From assembly GCF_011290505.1 (NCBI RefSeq), contig NZ_JAANPV010000001.1:372001-436000 (forward strand): 64,000 bases of DNA, in the 5' to 3' direction. Both the position numbers and the translations under genes were made by a program. Every line of letters begins with the position of its first letter. Positions within the stretch are counted from its first letter, which is position 1. Below the pieces are notes generated by a model. It had not been told where the DNA came from and ran no database searches. It saw only the letters and a program-made list of their open reading frames with translations. This document shows positions 17,748 through 28,453 of this stretch, piece after piece. The DNA is from Paenalcaligenes suwonensis. Its GTDB lineage: Bacteria; Pseudomonadota; Gammaproteobacteria; Burkholderiales; Burkholderiaceae_B.

Positions 17748-19796
17748 ATGACCATTTCATCGTCAACGCCTACGCGCCTAGAAAGTTATGTCTGCGGTCG
17801 TTGGACAGCAGGCACAGGGAAAGGGCAGACGTTGTTGGATGCGGTTACAGGCGAGGCGGTAGCTGTAGTAGATTCCACAGGTTTGGATTTTGCAGCCATA
17901 CGTGAGTATGGCCGCCAAACAGGCGGTAAAGCATTGCGTGCCATGACCTTTCATGAGCGTGCTGGCATGCTCAAAACATTGGGCTTGGCGCTGCTGGAAT
18001 GCAAAGAAGAGCTGTACGCGTTATCTACCCGCACCGGTGCAACGCGCCGCGATAGCTGGATTGATATTGAAGGCGGTATTGGAACACTGCTGACCTATTC
18101 GTCTAAAGGCAGACGCGAACTACCTAATACCTCGGTATTGCTGGATGGCGGCATAGAGCGCTTGTCTAAAGACAATAGCTTTAGTGCTCAGCATATTTTG
18201 ACCCCGCTGCAAGGCGTGGCAATTCACATTAACGCGTTTAACTTCCCGTGCTGGGGTATGTTGGAAAAACTGGCTCCCACGTGGTTGGCTGGCATGCCTG
18301 CTATTGTGAAACCCGCTAGCCAAACCTCGTACCTGACCGAGTTGATGGTGCGCCGTATGCTGGATACGGGTGTGCTGCCTGAAGGTGCGTTGCAGTTGGT
18401 GTGTGGTTCAGTAGGCGATTTGTTGAGCCATGTAGATGGTCAAGATGTAGTCACCTTTACGGGCTCTGCCTCTACGGGTCGTATGCTGCGCAGCAGCCGT
18501 GCCATTGTAGACAACTCAGTGCGTTTCACCATGGAAGCCGACAGCTTAAACGCTACCGTACTGGGTACAGACGTTACGCCTGATAGCCCCGAGTTCACGC
18601 TGTTTGTGCGTGAAGTCGTGAATGAAATGACCGTGAAAGCAGGGCAAAAATGTACGGCCATTCGCCGTGTGTTGGTGCCACGTGCACTAGTACCCTCCGT
18701 GCAAGCAGCATTGGCCGAGGCACTGGGTAAAGTGGTGGTGGGTGATCCTGCTGCTGAAGGCACCAAAATGGGGCCGTTGGCGAGCCAAGATCAGCGCACT
18801 GAGGTGCAAGAGCGTGTTCAAGAGTTGCTAACGGAAACTCAAGTGTGGTTTGGCGAGCCTGAACAAAACGATGCCGGTGCATCGGGTGCGTTCTATAACC
18901 CCGTGTTGCTGTACTGCGATCAGCCTTTGAGCGCTAAGAAAGTACACGATGTAGAGGCGTTTGGCCCGGTGAGCACAGTGATGCCTTACGACTCTATTGA
19001 TGAAGCCATTACCTTGGTGCGTAAAGGCCAAGGCAGTTTGGTAACGTCTGTGTTCAGTTACGATCCCACTGTAGTGCAGCAAGTGGTCTTGGGCATGGCG
19101 GCCTTTAATGGCCGTATCTTGGTCTCTAACCGTGATAGCGCAAAAAGCTCAACTGGGCATGGGTCACCGGTTCCCGGTGTGGTGCACGGTGGGCCAGGCC
19201 GGGCAGGCGGTGGTGAAGAGCTAGGCGGGTTGCGCAGTGTGTATCACTACATGCAGCGCACAGGTGTGCAGGGGCCTCCAACCATGTTGTCCGCGATAAC
19301 AGGCCGTTGGGTAGCCGGTGCGCCAGCACAAACCGAAGGGCCACATCCTTTCCGTAAATCGTTGGCAGAGTTAAAAATCGGCGATCAGCTGATTACTGCC
19401 AAACGCACAGTAAGCTTGGATGACATCGAGCACTTTGCACACTTTACTGGTGATACCTTCTACGCTCACATGGACGAAGAAGCCGCCAAAGCCAACCCCT
19501 TCTTTGATGGCCGTGTTGCGCATGGTTATCTAGTAGTGTCGTTTGCGGCGGGCTTGTTTGTGGAATCGGCACCCGGTCCAGTATTGGCTAACTACGGTGT
19601 GGATAACCTGCGTTTCTTGACACCTGTATACGCCGGCGACACCTTAGGTGTGCAGCTTACATGTAAAGAAATCAACCCACGCAGTAGTGCAGAACACGGT
19701 GAAGTACGTTGGGATTGCGAAGTCACTAACCAAAATGGTGATGTGGTAGCGCTATACGACGTATTGACTATGGTTGCCAAAAGCTGGGAGGCCTAA
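17748..19796 (+). CDS. paaZ: bifunctional oxepin-CoA hydrolase / 3-oxo-5,6-dehydrosuberyl-CoA semialdehyde dehydrogenase PaaZ
   Basis: Ring-opening enzyme of 682 aa. The N-terminal aldehyde dehydrogenase (about 1-520) has Glu263 (FTMEADSLNAT) and nucleophile Cys302 (AGQKCTAIRRV). The C-terminal MaoC (R)-hydratase domain from about 535 has the FTGDTFYAHMDEEAA and FFDGRVAHGYLV motifs with the catalytic Asp/His. The MaoC domain hydrolyses oxepin-CoA and the dehydrogenase oxidises the aldehyde before it cyclises. Length and both active sites fit full-length PaaZ. Confidence 0.96.
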   Translation: MTISSSTPTRLESYVCGRWTAGTGKGQTLLDAVTGEAVAVVDSTGLDFAAIREYGRQTGGKALRAMTFHERAGMLKTLGLALLECKEELYALSTRTGATRRDSWIDIEGGIGTLLTYSSKGRRELPNTSVLLDGGIERLSKDNSFSAQHILTPLQGVAIHINAFNFPCWGMLEKLAPTWLAGMPAIVKPASQTSYLTELMVRRMLDTGVLPEGALQLVCGSVGDLLSHVDGQDVVTFTGSASTGRMLRSSRAIVDNSVRFTMEADSLNATVLGTDVTPDSPEFTLFVREVVNEMTVKAGQKCTAIRRVLVPRALVPSVQAALAEALGKVVVGDPAAEGTKMGPLASQDQRTEVQERVQELLTETQVWFGEPEQNDAGASGAFYNPVLLYCDQPLSAKKVHDVEAFGPVSTVMPYDSIDEAITLVRKGQGSLVTSVFSYDPTVVQQVVLGMAAFNGRILVSNRDSAKSSTGHGSPVPGVVHGGPGRAGGGEELGGLRSVYHYMQRTGVQGPPTMLSAITGRWVAGAPAQTEGPHPFRKSLAELKIGDQLITAKRTVSLDDIEHFAHFTGDTFYAHMDEEAAKANPFFDGRVAHGYLVVSFAAGLFVESAPGPVLANYGVDNLRFLTPVYAGDTLGVQLTCKEINPRSSAEHGEVRWDCEVTNQNGDVVALYDVLTMVAKSWEA

Positions 19797-19801
19797 CAGC
19801 C

Positions 19802-20434
19802 ATGGCTCAAATCTTCTCTTTCGATGGCGTGATTCCCGTTGTTGACCCTTCTGCCTATGTGCACCCGTCAGCAACATTAATTGGGGATGTCATCATCGGG
19901 CCTGCCTGCTATGTGGGGCCTGGTGCAGTATTGCGGGGCGACTTTGGCCGCATACAACTGATGACTGGTGCAAACATTCAAGATAACTGTGTAGCACACA
20001 GCTTTCCGGATGCCGACGCCATCGTAGAAGAAGATGGGCATATAGGGCATGGTGCTATTTTGCACGGTTGCCGTGTGGGCAAAAATGCCATGGTAGGGAT
20101 GAACGCCGTCATTATGGATAGAGCCGTCATTGGCGAAGACTCCATTGTGGGGGCGATGGCCTTTGTGAAGGCTTCTATGGACATCCCTGCTGGGCAGTTG
20201 GTGATGGGGGCGCCTGCTCGTATCGTGCGCCCACTCAAACCAGAAGAAATTGCATGGAAAAGTGAAGGTACCGCGCTATACCAACGGTTGGCGTTGGAAG
20301 CGGGACAAACCATGCGTCAAGAAGCTGCGCCGTTGGCAGCTCCTGAACCAGATAGACGTAGGGTGCAAGGCCCTGAGTATGATCCGCTGTTGATCACACG
20401 TTTAAAACGGGCTGCTGGGATAGAACCCAGCTAA
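19802..20434 (+). CDS. paaY: PaaY, left-handed beta-helix thioesterase / gamma-carbonic-anhydrase-like
   Basis: Hexapeptide-repeat protein of 210 aa with imperfect [LIV]-G-x4 repeats through residues 15-140. Likely metal ligands are His66, His83 and His88 (VAHS, GHIGHGAILHG). PaaY in other bacteria hydrolyses a dead-end cyclic CoA ester formed when the PaaZ aldehyde condenses, so its place right after paaZ fits. It is the last gene of the paa transcript and runs convergently towards ttcA with only 13 bp between the stop codons. Confidence 0.92.
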   Translation: MAQIFSFDGVIPVVDPSAYVHPSATLIGDVIIGPACYVGPGAVLRGDFGRIQLMTGANIQDNCVAHSFPDADAIVEEDGHIGHGAILHGCRVGKNAMVGMNAVIMDRAVIGEDSIVGAMAFVKASMDIPAGQLVMGAPARIVRPLKPEEIAWKSEGTALYQRLALEAGQTMRQEAAPLAAPEPDRRRVQGPEYDPLLITRLKRAAGIEPS

Positions 20435-20447
20435 CCCTAACTGCTAC

Positions 20448-21425
20448 TTATTTGTCTAAACGGGCCACCACAGCAGGACGCTTGGTGGCTTCGTTGTCTT
20501 CATCTTGCCCAAATGCGTGGGTAAGTGGCTGATTGAAATCTTCAGCATCAAAAGCCATGTCGCCTTCTGCGTCGGGCTGACCGCTGATGGTTAGGCCTTC
20601 AAAGTTGAACAGTTCTTTGTCCATCAAGTGCGATGGCACCACTTTATTCAGTGCACCAAACATGTTCCATGTACGGCCAGGGAATTTTTTATCCCATTCG
20701 GCAATCATGCGATTGGCTTCTTGGCGTTTCAAGTTCACCTGTGAACCGCACAAGTTACAGGGGATGATGGGGAATTCGCGTACCTGAGCGTATTCAATGA
20801 TGTCTTTTTCGGCCACATAGGCCAGAGGGCGAATCACAATGTGCTTGCCGTTATCCGACATCAGCTTTGGTGGCATGGCTTTAAGGCGACCGCCGTAAAA
20901 CAGATTCAGCATGAAGGTTGCCAGAATATCGTCACGGTGGTGGCCCAGCGCAACTTTCGTGGCACCTAGTTCTTCGGCTACGCGGTACAAAATCCCACGG
21001 CGCAGGCGCGAACACAGCGAGCAGGTGGTTTTACCTTCAGGGATCACACGCTTAACGATGGAGTAGGTGTCTTGCGTTTCGATGTGGTAGTCCACACCGA
21101 TGCTTTCTAGGTACTCAGGCAGCACGTGTTCAGGAAAACCGGGCTGCTTTTGGTCTAGGTTCACCGCCACAATATCAAAATGTATGGGCGCGCGCGCTTT
21201 AAGCTTAATCAACAAGTCCAGCAGGGTGTAGGAGTCCTTACCACCCGACAAACAGACCATGATCTTATCGCCGTCTTCAATCATGTTGAAGTCGCCAATC
21301 GCACGTCCGGCTTCACGCAGCAGGCGTTTTTCCAGTTGCAGGAAGTTGTGACGTTGTTTTTTTTCTTCGCGAGTCAGGGCAGACGATTCTTCGCTGACGG
21401 CGGCTTCAAGGGAAGGTAGGGTCAT
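20448..21425 (-). CDS. ttcA: tRNA 2-thiocytidine(32) synthetase TtcA
   Basis: ATP-pyrophosphatase family tRNA thiolase of 325 aa. It modifies cytidine 32 of certain tRNAs using an iron-sulfur cluster. The PP-loop SGGKDS is at 60-65, and cluster cysteines are Cys134/Cys137 ([10 protein letters not shown]) and Cys222/Cys225 (CNLCGSQ). A C-terminal acidic tail is present. Its ATG overlaps the folB stop codon by 4 bp (ATGA), so it is translated from the folB transcript. Confidence 0.95.
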   Translation of the reverse strand: MTLPSLEAAVSEESSALTREEKKQRHNFLQLEKRLLREAGRAIGDFNMIEDGDKIMVCLSGGKDSYTLLDLLIKLKARAPIHFDIVAVNLDQKQPGFPEHVLPEYLESIGVDYHIETQDTYSIVKRVIPEGKTTCSLCSRLRRGILYRVAEELGATKVALGHHRDDILATFMLNLFYGGRLKAMPPKLMSDNGKHIVIRPLAYVAEKDIIEYAQVREFPIIPCNLCGSQVNLKRQEANRMIAEWDKKFPGRTWNMFGALNKVVPSHLMDKELFNFEGLTISGQPDAEGDMAFDAEDFNQPLTHAFGQDEDNEATKRPAVVARLDK

Positions 21426-21823
21426 GGTGTAACAGTACGGCTTTGTTCAAGTTCAATGCCAACGGCATCGCAGTCGCTGAATGCCTGAGGTTTGCTGATG
21501 CGCAAGCGTAGGCGCACAAGGTCTGGGAAGTCAGTAAATAGCCGACGGGCTACTTGTTCAACCAGAGTTTCGAGCAAGTTTACGTGTGCTTGTGTGCACT
21601 CTTCAATGATGGCGTTACGCAATTGGCGGTAATCCAACACCGTAGCGATGTTGTGGTCGTCTACGACGTGATGCGTGAGCACATCGAATTCGGCATCAAT
21701 ATTGATAGGCTGTGTCGCACGCAGTTCGTGCTCCAGTATGCCGATGCGGGCACCCAGTTCTAGATTGGTAAAAAATACACGGCGTACAGAAGGAGGCGGA
21801 GGTATGGCCGAAGCGAGTGTCAT
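21422..21823 (-). CDS. folB: dihydroneopterin aldolase FolB
   Basis: Protein of 133 aa of the FolB/FolX family. It converts dihydroneopterin to 6-hydroxymethyldihydropterin plus glycolaldehyde in folate synthesis. The visible family pattern is an [13 protein letters not shown] start, VLDYRQLRN in the middle, [15 protein letters not shown], and [19 protein letters not shown] at the end. It sits between a pteridine-reductase-like SDR upstream and ttcA downstream on one leftward transcript. Confidence 0.92.
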   Translation of the reverse strand: MTLASAIPPPPSVRRVFFTNLELGARIGILEHELRATQPINIDAEFDVLTHHVVDDHNIATVLDYRQLRNAIIEECTQAHVNLLETLVEQVARRLFTDFPDLVRLRLRISKPQAFSDCDAVGIELEQSRTVTP

Positions 21824-21840
21824 AACAAAAAGAAGAGTAT

Positions 21841-22617
21841 TTAAAGCAAACTAAAATCGCGTTGTAGGCCCATGAGGTGTTGACCACCATCTACAACGAG
21901 AGACGAGCCGGTAATGCTGGGGTTTTCTGCCAGCATTAAGGCAGCATTGGCGATGTCATCAGGTGTGCTGGCTCTGCCTAAAGGGGCCAGTGCATGCGTG
22001 CGGGCGAAATCGTCTTCGCTTTGCATATGACTAGGCATGGTCAGGCCAGGGGCTAATCCTACCACGCGAACAAAGGGCGCTAGCCCTTGTGCAAGCATGG
22101 TGGTGGCAGATTGCAACGCTGCTTTGCACAGCGTGTACGAGAAAAAGTCGGGGTTATAGCCCCACAGCTTTTGGTCTAGCAAGTTGATCACCACACCTTG
22201 GCGCTCGGGGTGGTGGGGCTGTATGTGTTGGTGCAACTGTTGTGCCAGCTCGATAGGAGCTACCAAGTTAGGCCCTAAGTGTTGGTTGAGCAGTGCCGCC
22301 GAAAATTCGCTGGCATTGTCATACTCAAATAGCGAGGCATTGTTGATGACCGCATCAACACGCCCTAAGGTGGCGACGCTACGAGTGAAAATGTCTTTTG
22401 GGGCATGGGCGTCTGATAAATCACCTTGTACCAGCGCGCACCGCTGCCCCAGTGCTTCTATTTCTGCTTGGCTGGCTAAGGCCTGCTCATGCGAGCGATG
22501 GTAGTGAAGCGCGATATCCCAGCCTTGGCGGGCAAAGCGCAATGCCATGGCTTTGCCCAAGCGCTGGGCTCCGCCCGTAATCAGTACACATTTACCAGCA
22601 GATGAAGCGTGTGTCAT
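21841..22617 (-). CDS. pteridine reductase / FolM-like short-chain dehydrogenase
   Basis: SDR of 258 aa. The nucleotide-binding motif is TGGAQRLG (14-21), followed by NNAS at 92-95. The catalytic Ser position holds Asp148 with Tyr161 and Lys165. The Asp-x12-Tyr-x3-Lys arrangement is the one known from PTR1 pteridine reductases, so a dihydropterin or dihydromonapterin reductase is likely, matching the folB neighbour. The ATG at 22617 is chosen because it follows the M61 peptidase stop codon by one base (TGACATG). Longer in-frame extensions would overlap that gene. Confidence 0.82.
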   Translation of the reverse strand: MTHASSAGKCVLITGGAQRLGKAMALRFARQGWDIALHYHRSHEQALASQAEIEALGQRCALVQGDLSDAHAPKDIFTRSVATLGRVDAVINNASLFEYDNASEFSAALLNQHLGPNLVAPIELAQQLHQHIQPHHPERQGVVINLLDQKLWGYNPDFFSYTLCKAALQSATTMLAQGLAPFVRVVGLAPGLTMPSHMQSEDDFARTHALAPLGRASTPDDIANAALMLAENPSITGSSLVVDGGQHLMGLQRDFSLL

Positions 22618-22618
22618 G

Positions 22619-24400
22619 TCAGGAAGTAAGACGTTTAAGCGAGCAAGTCTGTTGTGGGGCCGGGCCGAGTTTGGCGCGGAAGCTGCGTAATTCATCGCGA
22701 CGGAATACGTGCACTTCTACTTTATCTCCGGCTGAGTAGGCGGAAAGTAGTTTGTTCAGTGATGCCTGATCGTTGACGCGTAAACCATCCAGAGCCACGA
22801 TTATATCGTTTGCAGAAATTCCTGCGTGGTGTGCCGCGCCATCTTCATAGGCGGTCGCTACTTGTAAGCCTTGTGGGCTGTTTTTAAAGCGCGCATCTAA
22901 TGAGGGTAGGGTGCTGTCTGCTTGCCACGTTAAGGTGATGCCTTGGGCCTCTAGAAGCGTTTGCAAGGGTACATCTTCACGTCCGTTTGCATAACGCTGT
23001 ATGAAGTCGCTGGCATCCACGCCAGTGGCTTCTTGTATCAGAGCTGGCATAGCATCTTCGGGTATACCGGCACCTTGGCCTTGGTAGAAGTCGCGGCCAT
23101 AGCGTTGCCACATTAAGCGTATGACGTCGTCTAGGCTGCGTTCATCGTTGGTGCGTTGTCGTAGTAGTAGGTCCAGGCCTAGCGCTACCAGTGCGCCTTT
23201 GCTGTAGTAACTGACCAGCGCGTTGGGTGAGTTCTCGTCTTGTTTATAGAAGCGAGTCCACGTATCAAATGAGCTTTCGGCCACCGATTGTTTAAAGCGT
23301 CCGCCGGTACGGTGTACGACGTCTATGTTTTTGGCGAGTAAGCTTAGGTATTGCTCTTCGGTGACTACCTTAGAGCGTAGCAACATGAGGTCGTCGTAGT
23401 ACGAGGTAAAGCCTTCAAATACCCAGAGCAACTCGGTGTAGTTGGGTTGCAGGTACTGATAGGGAGCAAACGCGGCAGGTTTGATGCGTTTGACATTCCA
23501 TGTATGAAAGTATTCGTGGCTCACCAAACCTAAAAAGGTCTGATAGCCCGCGCTCTTGGGTTGGTCGCGCTGACTGAGTGTGGGCAAGTCGCTGCGTGAG
23601 GCCATCAATGCTGTAGAGCTACGGTGCTCCAAACCACCGTAGTCGTCGCCTGTCACCATGGTCATAAATACATAGCGATCCGCGCTATCTAAGAAAGGAA
23701 CACGGTTATCGTCTGGCTCAAACAGGCTGATTTGTGCTTCGCAAATGGCTTTGGCGTCAGCGGCAATACGCTCTAAATCTAGATTGGGAATCACGCCGGT
23801 AAACACCATTTCGTGCAGTGCACCATGGGCATGAAAACTGATATGCTGTGGTGTACCGATTTCTACAGGGTGATCCAGCAAAGCGTCGTAGTCGGGGGCC
23901 ATGTACAGGCCGAATTCATGGCGTTTAGCGGCATCTTTAGTGCGTTTGGGAGCAAGCGGCAAGCTGGTGTAAACACGCCAGTCTTTGTGTTTTTTTGGGG
24001 CTTGAATGTCCACCAAGCAAGGTTGTTGCTCTTGACCGTGCACACCCAAAAAAACACTGGTACCGTTGAAGAAAACATGGCTTTCATCAACGTGTGCGCT
24101 ACGCACGGATAAATCCCATGCATAAACGGTGTATTCGATGTGTAAGGGGCCCTTGGCTGGGGCGCAGCGCCAGCGGTGGCTATCTAGCTTTTGTACTGCT
24201 ACCGTTTTTTTGTCGGCCGTGGCGCTTAAGCTTTCAATTTGACGCGAAAAATCGCGAATGAGGTAGCTACCAGGGATCCACGCGGGCAAAAATAGTTCTT
24301 GTCCCTCGGGATCAGGTTTGGGAATATGCAGGGATACCTGTATACGGTGTCCGGCAAGATCAGGAAAACAAACGCGATACAGTATATTTTTGGCAGTCAT
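22619..24400 (-). CDS. M61-family (glycyl aminopeptidase-like) metallopeptidase with PDZ domain
   Basis: Protein of 593 aa. The N-terminal M61 domain begins with the typical [19 protein letters not shown]. The zinc site [15 protein letters not shown] holds HEYFH at 295-299. A C-terminal PDZ domain (about 500-575) contains [16 protein letters not shown]. No signal peptide is visible, so it is probably cytoplasmic. Substrates of bacterial M61 enzymes are poorly known. It is the first gene of a leftward transcript with the SDR, folB and ttcA, and its start lies 33 bp from a divergent hydratase gene. Confidence 0.9.
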   Translation of the reverse strand: MTAKNILYRVCFPDLAGHRIQVSLHIPKPDPEGQELFLPAWIPGSYLIRDFSRQIESLSATADKKTVAVQKLDSHRWRCAPAKGPLHIEYTVYAWDLSVRSAHVDESHVFFNGTSVFLGVHGQEQQPCLVDIQAPKKHKDWRVYTSLPLAPKRTKDAAKRHEFGLYMAPDYDALLDHPVEIGTPQHISFHAHGALHEMVFTGVIPNLDLERIAADAKAICEAQISLFEPDDNRVPFLDSADRYVFMTMVTGDDYGGLEHRSSTALMASRSDLPTLSQRDQPKSAGYQTFLGLVSHEYFHTWNVKRIKPAAFAPYQYLQPNYTELLWVFEGFTSYYDDLMLLRSKVVTEEQYLSLLAKNIDVVHRTGGRFKQSVAESSFDTWTRFYKQDENSPNALVSYYSKGALVALGLDLLLRQRTNDERSLDDVIRLMWQRYGRDFYQGQGAGIPEDAMPALIQEATGVDASDFIQRYANGREDVPLQTLLEAQGITLTWQADSTLPSLDARFKNSPQGLQVATAYEDGAAHHAGISANDIIVALDGLRVNDQASLNKLLSAYSAGDKVEVHVFRRDELRSFRAKLGPAPQQTCSLKRLTS

Positions 24401-24433
24401 CTTTTACTTTCAAGAATGCTTAACGGAGGCAAT

Positions 24434-25213
24434 GTGAGCGAAACATCTTTAATTCTGATCGAAACCCGCGGGCGCGTGGGTATCGTACAGATCAATAGGC
24501 CTAAGGCACTGAATGCTTTAAATAATGAATTGATTGGCGAGTTAGCGCAAGCCATGCGATCGTTAGATGCAAACCCAGACATTGGTGTCATTGTCTTGGC
24601 AGGCAGCCCTAAAGCTTTTGCTGCTGGGGTTGATATCGCTGGCATGAAAGACTGGTTCTTTCACGATGTGTACAGTGCAGACTTCTTGGGTGGTGATTGG
24701 GAAGACTTGCGCCGCATTCGTAAACCCGTGATTGCTGCGGTATCCGGCTATGCATTGGGCGGTGGTTGCGAACTGGCCTTGCAATGCGACATGATTATTG
24801 CGGGCGATAACGCACAGTTTGGCCAACCAGAAATTAAGATTGGCGTGATTCCGGGTTATGGCGGCACACAACGTTTGCCCCGTGCTATTGGTAAAGCCAA
24901 AGCCATGGACATGATTTTGACTGCTCGCATGATGAAAGCCGATGAAGCAGAGGCGTCGGGTTTGGTGTCGCGCGTGGTGCCTGCTGAGACGCTCATGGAC
25001 GAAGTCATGAAAGTAGCGGAAACCATTGCTAGCATGCCATTGCAATGTTTGATCATGGCTAAAGAAAACATTAACCGTGCCTACGAGAGCCCATTGGCTG
25101 AAGGGCTGCTATTTGAGCGTAGAAGTTTCCAGACTTTGTTTGGTACACACGACCAAAAAGAGGGCATGAACGCATTTGTGGAAAAACGACCACCAAAATT
25201 CCAACACCGCTAA
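24434..25213 (+). CDS. enoyl-CoA hydratase (FadB1x/PaaF-like)
   Basis: Crotonase-family hydratase of 259 aa. Both catalytic glutamates are present (Glu113 in [13 protein letters not shown], Glu133 in [15 protein letters not shown]), so it should be an active hydratase. The GTG at 24434 is preferred: GGAGG lies four bases upstream and the resulting length matches the family. An ATG at 24416 and longer extensions run into the divergent M61 gene. It could supply extra 2,3-dehydroadipyl-CoA or general beta-oxidation hydratase activity. It stands alone and ends in a strong terminator. Confidence 0.88.
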   Translation: MSETSLILIETRGRVGIVQINRPKALNALNNELIGELAQAMRSLDANPDIGVIVLAGSPKAFAAGVDIAGMKDWFFHDVYSADFLGGDWEDLRRIRKPVIAAVSGYALGGGCELALQCDMIIAGDNAQFGQPEIKIGVIPGYGGTQRLPRAIGKAKAMDMILTARMMKADEAEASGLVSRVVPAETLMDEVMKVAETIASMPLQCLIMAKENINRAYESPLAEGLLFERRSFQTLFGTHDQKEGMNAFVEKRPPKFQHR

Positions 25214-25240
25214 TAGTGTCTTTACTGTTCAGCAAGCTAT

Positions 25241-25275
25241 ATGGGGCGCGGCTTTGCGCCCCATTATCATATTTC
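25241..25275 (+). terminator. Rho-independent terminator after the enoyl-CoA hydratase
   Basis: Perfect 9-bp GC-rich stem ATGGGGCGC (25241-25249) / GCGCCCCAT (25256-25264) with a 6-nt loop, followed by the T-rich TATCATATTT. It lies 27 bp after the hydratase stop codon and before the atp promoter. Confidence 0.75.
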
Positions 25276-25333
25276 GTTGCCGTATTATGACTAAAAGAAG
25301 GTAACGATTTGTGGCGTGAATGCATTTGTAAAT

Positions 25334-25363
25334 TTGCGTGAGGCAAAAAAAAGGCGCTATACT
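25334..25363 (+). promoter_or_regulatory. candidate promoter of the ATP synthase operon
   Basis: TTGCGT (25334-25339) and a good -10 TATACT (25358-25363) are separated by 18 bp, 94 bp before the atpI start. The -35 is weak, the -10 strong. No other comparable hexamer pair was seen between the upstream terminator and atpI. Confidence 0.5.
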
Positions 25364-25456
25364 TTACGGGTTTGGCACCAAGCAACTTAGTAGATGAATT
25401 GCCATATTTACGCGATTTTTCGCATGTAAAGTGTTGTCTTGCAAGGAATTGCCGCT

Positions 25457-25972
25457 ATGCGAGACGTTCAATCAGAAAGGCTAGGTATGCAGCGGGCCAA
25501 CAACACCGATAGCACTCAGTTACAGGCTGTCGGACCAGAAACCAACGAAGTACAGGATGACAACAAGCTAGTCCTGACACCAGAGCAACGCAGCCGTTTG
25601 GCCAAGCGTTCTGGCATGGGAATAGCTCGAGTGCTGATGGCTCAGGCAGTCATGGCAATAGTTGTTATCGTGATTTCGTGGGTGGTCGCAGGAGGTAATG
25701 CCGCAATCTCAGCGTTGCTGGGGGCAGCAGCCTACTTGATACCAAATGCACTTTTTGCCATGCGGCTGTTGCTGAATCTACTCAGCGGTAAAGCGGCTAC
25801 AGTACAAGCCTTCTTTGTGGGTGAACTGTTTAAGCTAGGTTCTGCATTAGGTATTTTGGCGTTAGTGGTCTGGTCTGATACAGGTTGGCTTGTGTGGCCA
25901 GCCTTGTTGTTTGGGCTGCTTGGTGTATTAAAGGGATATGTGCTGCTGCTTGTCGCAGGCAAGTTGCCATAA
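25457..25972 (+). CDS. atpI: ATP synthase accessory protein AtpI
   Basis: Membrane protein of 171 aa with four hydrophobic segments after a polar N-terminal third. AtpI assists c-ring assembly and magnesium supply in other bacteria. The hydrophobic pattern AAYLIPNALFAMRLL and the final LKGYVLLLVAGKLP are typical of betaproteobacterial AtpI. The ATG at 25457 is chosen for the AAGGAA upstream; the TTG at 25439 and ATG at 25487 are possible. It is the first gene of the atp operon. Confidence 0.85.
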   Translation: MRDVQSERLGMQRANNTDSTQLQAVGPETNEVQDDNKLVLTPEQRSRLAKRSGMGIARVLMAQAVMAIVVIVISWVVAGGNAAISALLGAAAYLIPNALFAMRLLLNLLSGKAATVQAFFVGELFKLGSALGILALVVWSDTGWLVWPALLFGLLGVLKGYVLLLVAGKLP

Positions 25973-26022
25973 ACGATTAACGGGTCTTGTACCCATAATG
26001 TATACGTCACAGGGTAATTCAG

Positions 26023-26901
26023 ATGGCTGCTAGTGGTATTTCGCCTCAGTCTGACTACATTCAGCACCACCTTGTTCATATGAACAGCGTGGGTGAAAAG
26101 CAGAGTGTTATAGCCGATTTCAGCATCATCAACTATGACTCGATCTTCTGGTCGTTGTTCATGGGTTTGCTGGTCGTGTTTTTCTTGTACCGCGCAGCGC
26201 GTTCAGCAACAGCAGGTGTACCTGGTCGTTTCCAAACCGCCGCAGAAATGCTGGTTGATTGGGTTGCTGATCAGGCTAAATCCATCGTTCATAACGAAGA
26301 GTCCCGCCGCTTTGTGGCACCAATGGCACTGACAGTGTTCTTGTGGATCATCTTGATGAACGTGCTGGACTTGATCCCTGTGGACTTCTTGGGCTGGGTG
26401 TTCATCCAGTTAGGCTTGGCTAATGAGCTAGGCGATCCTCTGTACTACCACCGTATTTTGCCAACCGCCGACTTGAACATCCCTATGGGTATGTCTCTGG
26501 GCGTGTTGCTGATGACACTGTACTACAGCGTCAAAATGCATAAGCCTACAGGCTTTGTGAAATCATTATTTACAGCCCCCTTTACCTTTGGCGGTATTGC
26601 TGGTGTGCTGCTGGCTCCGTTTAACGTTTTGCTGAACCTTATTGAGTACGGGGCCAAAACGGTTTCTCTCGGTATGCGACTGTTCGGTAACATGTTCGCG
26701 GGTGAGCTGGTTTTCATGTTGATCGCGTTGTTAGGCGGGGCATGGACAGGGTTTAATGGCTCAAGCATTGGCTTGGGTGTAGGTCATGTATTGGCCGGTT
26801 CTATATGGGCAATTTTCCATATTCTGATCGTGCTGCTACAGGCGTTTATTTTCATGATGCTGACACTCGTTTACGTGGGTCAGGCTCACGAAGGCCATTA
26901 A
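26023..26901 (+). CDS. atpB: F1Fo ATP synthase subunit a
   Basis: Proton-channel subunit of 292 aa with about six membrane helices. The essential arginine of the half-channel is Arg219 in [15 protein letters not shown]. The N-terminus [13 protein letters not shown] is typical of betaproteobacteria. It is followed by a hairpin (26909-26935) and then atpE. Confidence 0.96.
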   Translation: MAASGISPQSDYIQHHLVHMNSVGEKQSVIADFSIINYDSIFWSLFMGLLVVFFLYRAARSATAGVPGRFQTAAEMLVDWVADQAKSIVHNEESRRFVAPMALTVFLWIILMNVLDLIPVDFLGWVFIQLGLANELGDPLYYHRILPTADLNIPMGMSLGVLLMTLYYSVKMHKPTGFVKSLFTAPFTFGGIAGVLLAPFNVLLNLIEYGAKTVSLGMRLFGNMFAGELVFMLIALLGGAWTGFNGSSIGLGVGHVLAGSIWAIFHILIVLLQAFIFMMLTLVYVGQAHEGH

Positions 26902-26908
26902 ACATATT

Positions 26909-26935
26909 CCGGGTTTGGCACGGTGTCTGACCCGG
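26909..26935 (+). other. intergenic hairpin between atpB and atpE
   Basis: CCGGGT (26909-26914) pairs with ACCCGG (26930-26935) across a 15-nt loop. There is no U-run directly after it. It probably shapes mRNA stability or translation ahead of the highly expressed c subunit. Confidence 0.45.
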
Positions 26936-26941
26936 GGCTGA

Positions 26942-27256
<315 letters not shown>

Positions 27257-27265
27257 TAGCGGCGC

Positions 27266-27287
27266 GTCCGCTGGCCCTACGGCGGAC
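27266..27287 (+). other. hairpin after atpE
   Basis: GTCCGC (27266-27271) pairs with GCGGAC (27282-27287) right after the atpE stop, within a 136-bp gap before atpF. There is no U-tract, so it is more likely an mRNA-stabilising element than a terminator. Confidence 0.5.
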
Positions 27288-27392
27288 AGGCAGTTGAGGT
27301 TGGCGGTGCTGTACATTGCGCCGCTCTCGACTTGAACATAGGGTGTCGGTACATTTTTAGCCCGGCACAAGAGGTATTTAAGGGATACGACC

Positions 27393-27863
27393 GTGAATTT
27401 AAACGCGACTCTCTTTTTCCAGATGATCGTGTTTTTCGTCTTGGCTTGGTTTACGATGAAATTCGTATGGCCACCACTGACGAGAGCAATCGATGATCGT
27501 CGCCAAAAGATTGCCGATGGTCTAGCTGCAGCCGATAAAGGCAAAGCTGATCTGGCACAAGCCCAGGCACGTATCAGTCTGATGGAAGCATCCGCGAAGT
27601 CCGATAACCATGCACGTTTGGCTGAAGCTGAAAAGCAAGCTGCTGCACTTATCGAACAAGCACGCGCTGAAGCTGAACATGAAAAAGCCCGTATCATCGC
27701 CCAGGCTCACCTGGACGCGGTACAGGAAGTGCAGCGTTTGCGTGATCAACTGCGTGGCGATGTGGCCAAACTGGCCGTAATTGGTGCCGAGCAGATTCTG
27801 CGACGCGAAGTTGATTCTTCTGTGCATGCTGAGCTGTTGAACCAGCTTGAAGCAGAACTTTAA
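27393..27863 (+). CDS. atpF: F1Fo ATP synthase subunit b
   Basis: Peripheral-stalk subunit of 156 aa: one N-terminal membrane helix (about 4-26), then a long charged, Ala/Glu/Lys-rich helix for dimerisation. The start is a GTG at 27393, which gives the canonical [18 protein letters not shown] beginning with AAGGGA upstream. No in-frame ATG fits better. Confidence 0.95.
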   Translation: MNLNATLFFQMIVFFVLAWFTMKFVWPPLTRAIDDRRQKIADGLAAADKGKADLAQAQARISLMEASAKSDNHARLAEAEKQAAALIEQARAEAEHEKARIIAQAHLDAVQEVQRLRDQLRGDVAKLAVIGAEQILRREVDSSVHAELLNQLEAEL

Positions 27864-27877
27864 TCTGAAGGTAGGCC

Positions 27878-28417
27878 ATGGCTGAACTATCGACTATTGC
27901 CAGACCTTACGCTGAGGCGCTGTTCGAGGCTGTACGCCAAGAACAGGGTGCTCTCGAGCAATGGGCGGCCCTCTTGTCCGAAATGGCTCAGGTGGCTGAT
28001 CTTCCCGACGTTCGTGAAGCACTGGCTACGCCCACGCTGAACAATACGCAGCGTTTTGAGATTTTTTCAGGTCTGCTGAAAACCCCACTGAATGACAAGG
28101 CGCGCAATCTGCTGAACTTGCTGATTGCTAACGGACGCCTGCTGCTGTTGCCGCAGGTTGCTGAACAGTTTGACCTTCTGAAACACAAACAAGAAGGTAG
28201 TGCTGTAGCCCGCATCAGTAGTGCGTTCCCCTTGCAAGGTAATGAGCTGAATCAGCTTGTTGCCGCACTTGAGAAAAAATTCGGTTTGAAGCTTGAGCCT
28301 GAAGTCACCGTTGATACTGATTTGATCGGCGGCGTTCGCGTAGTGGTAGGCGATCAGGTACTTGATACTTCCGTGCAGGCCCGTCTGGCCCGCATGCGCG
28401 ACACATTGGCAGCTTGA
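27878..28417 (+). CDS. atpH: F1Fo ATP synthase subunit delta
   Basis: Protein of 179 aa linking F1 to the peripheral stalk. The start [17 protein letters not shown] and the C-terminal [25 protein letters not shown] are the family hallmarks. It sits 14 bp after atpF and 36 bp before atpA. Confidence 0.96.
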   Translation: MAELSTIARPYAEALFEAVRQEQGALEQWAALLSEMAQVADLPDVREALATPTLNNTQRFEIFSGLLKTPLNDKARNLLNLLIANGRLLLLPQVAEQFDLLKHKQEGSAVARISSAFPLQGNELNQLVAALEKKFGLKLEPEVTVDTDLIGGVRVVVGDQVLDTSVQARLARMRDTLAA

Positions 28418-28453
28418 TGGCAGGCCAGAATACAGGATTCCAGGAGTCTGAAC

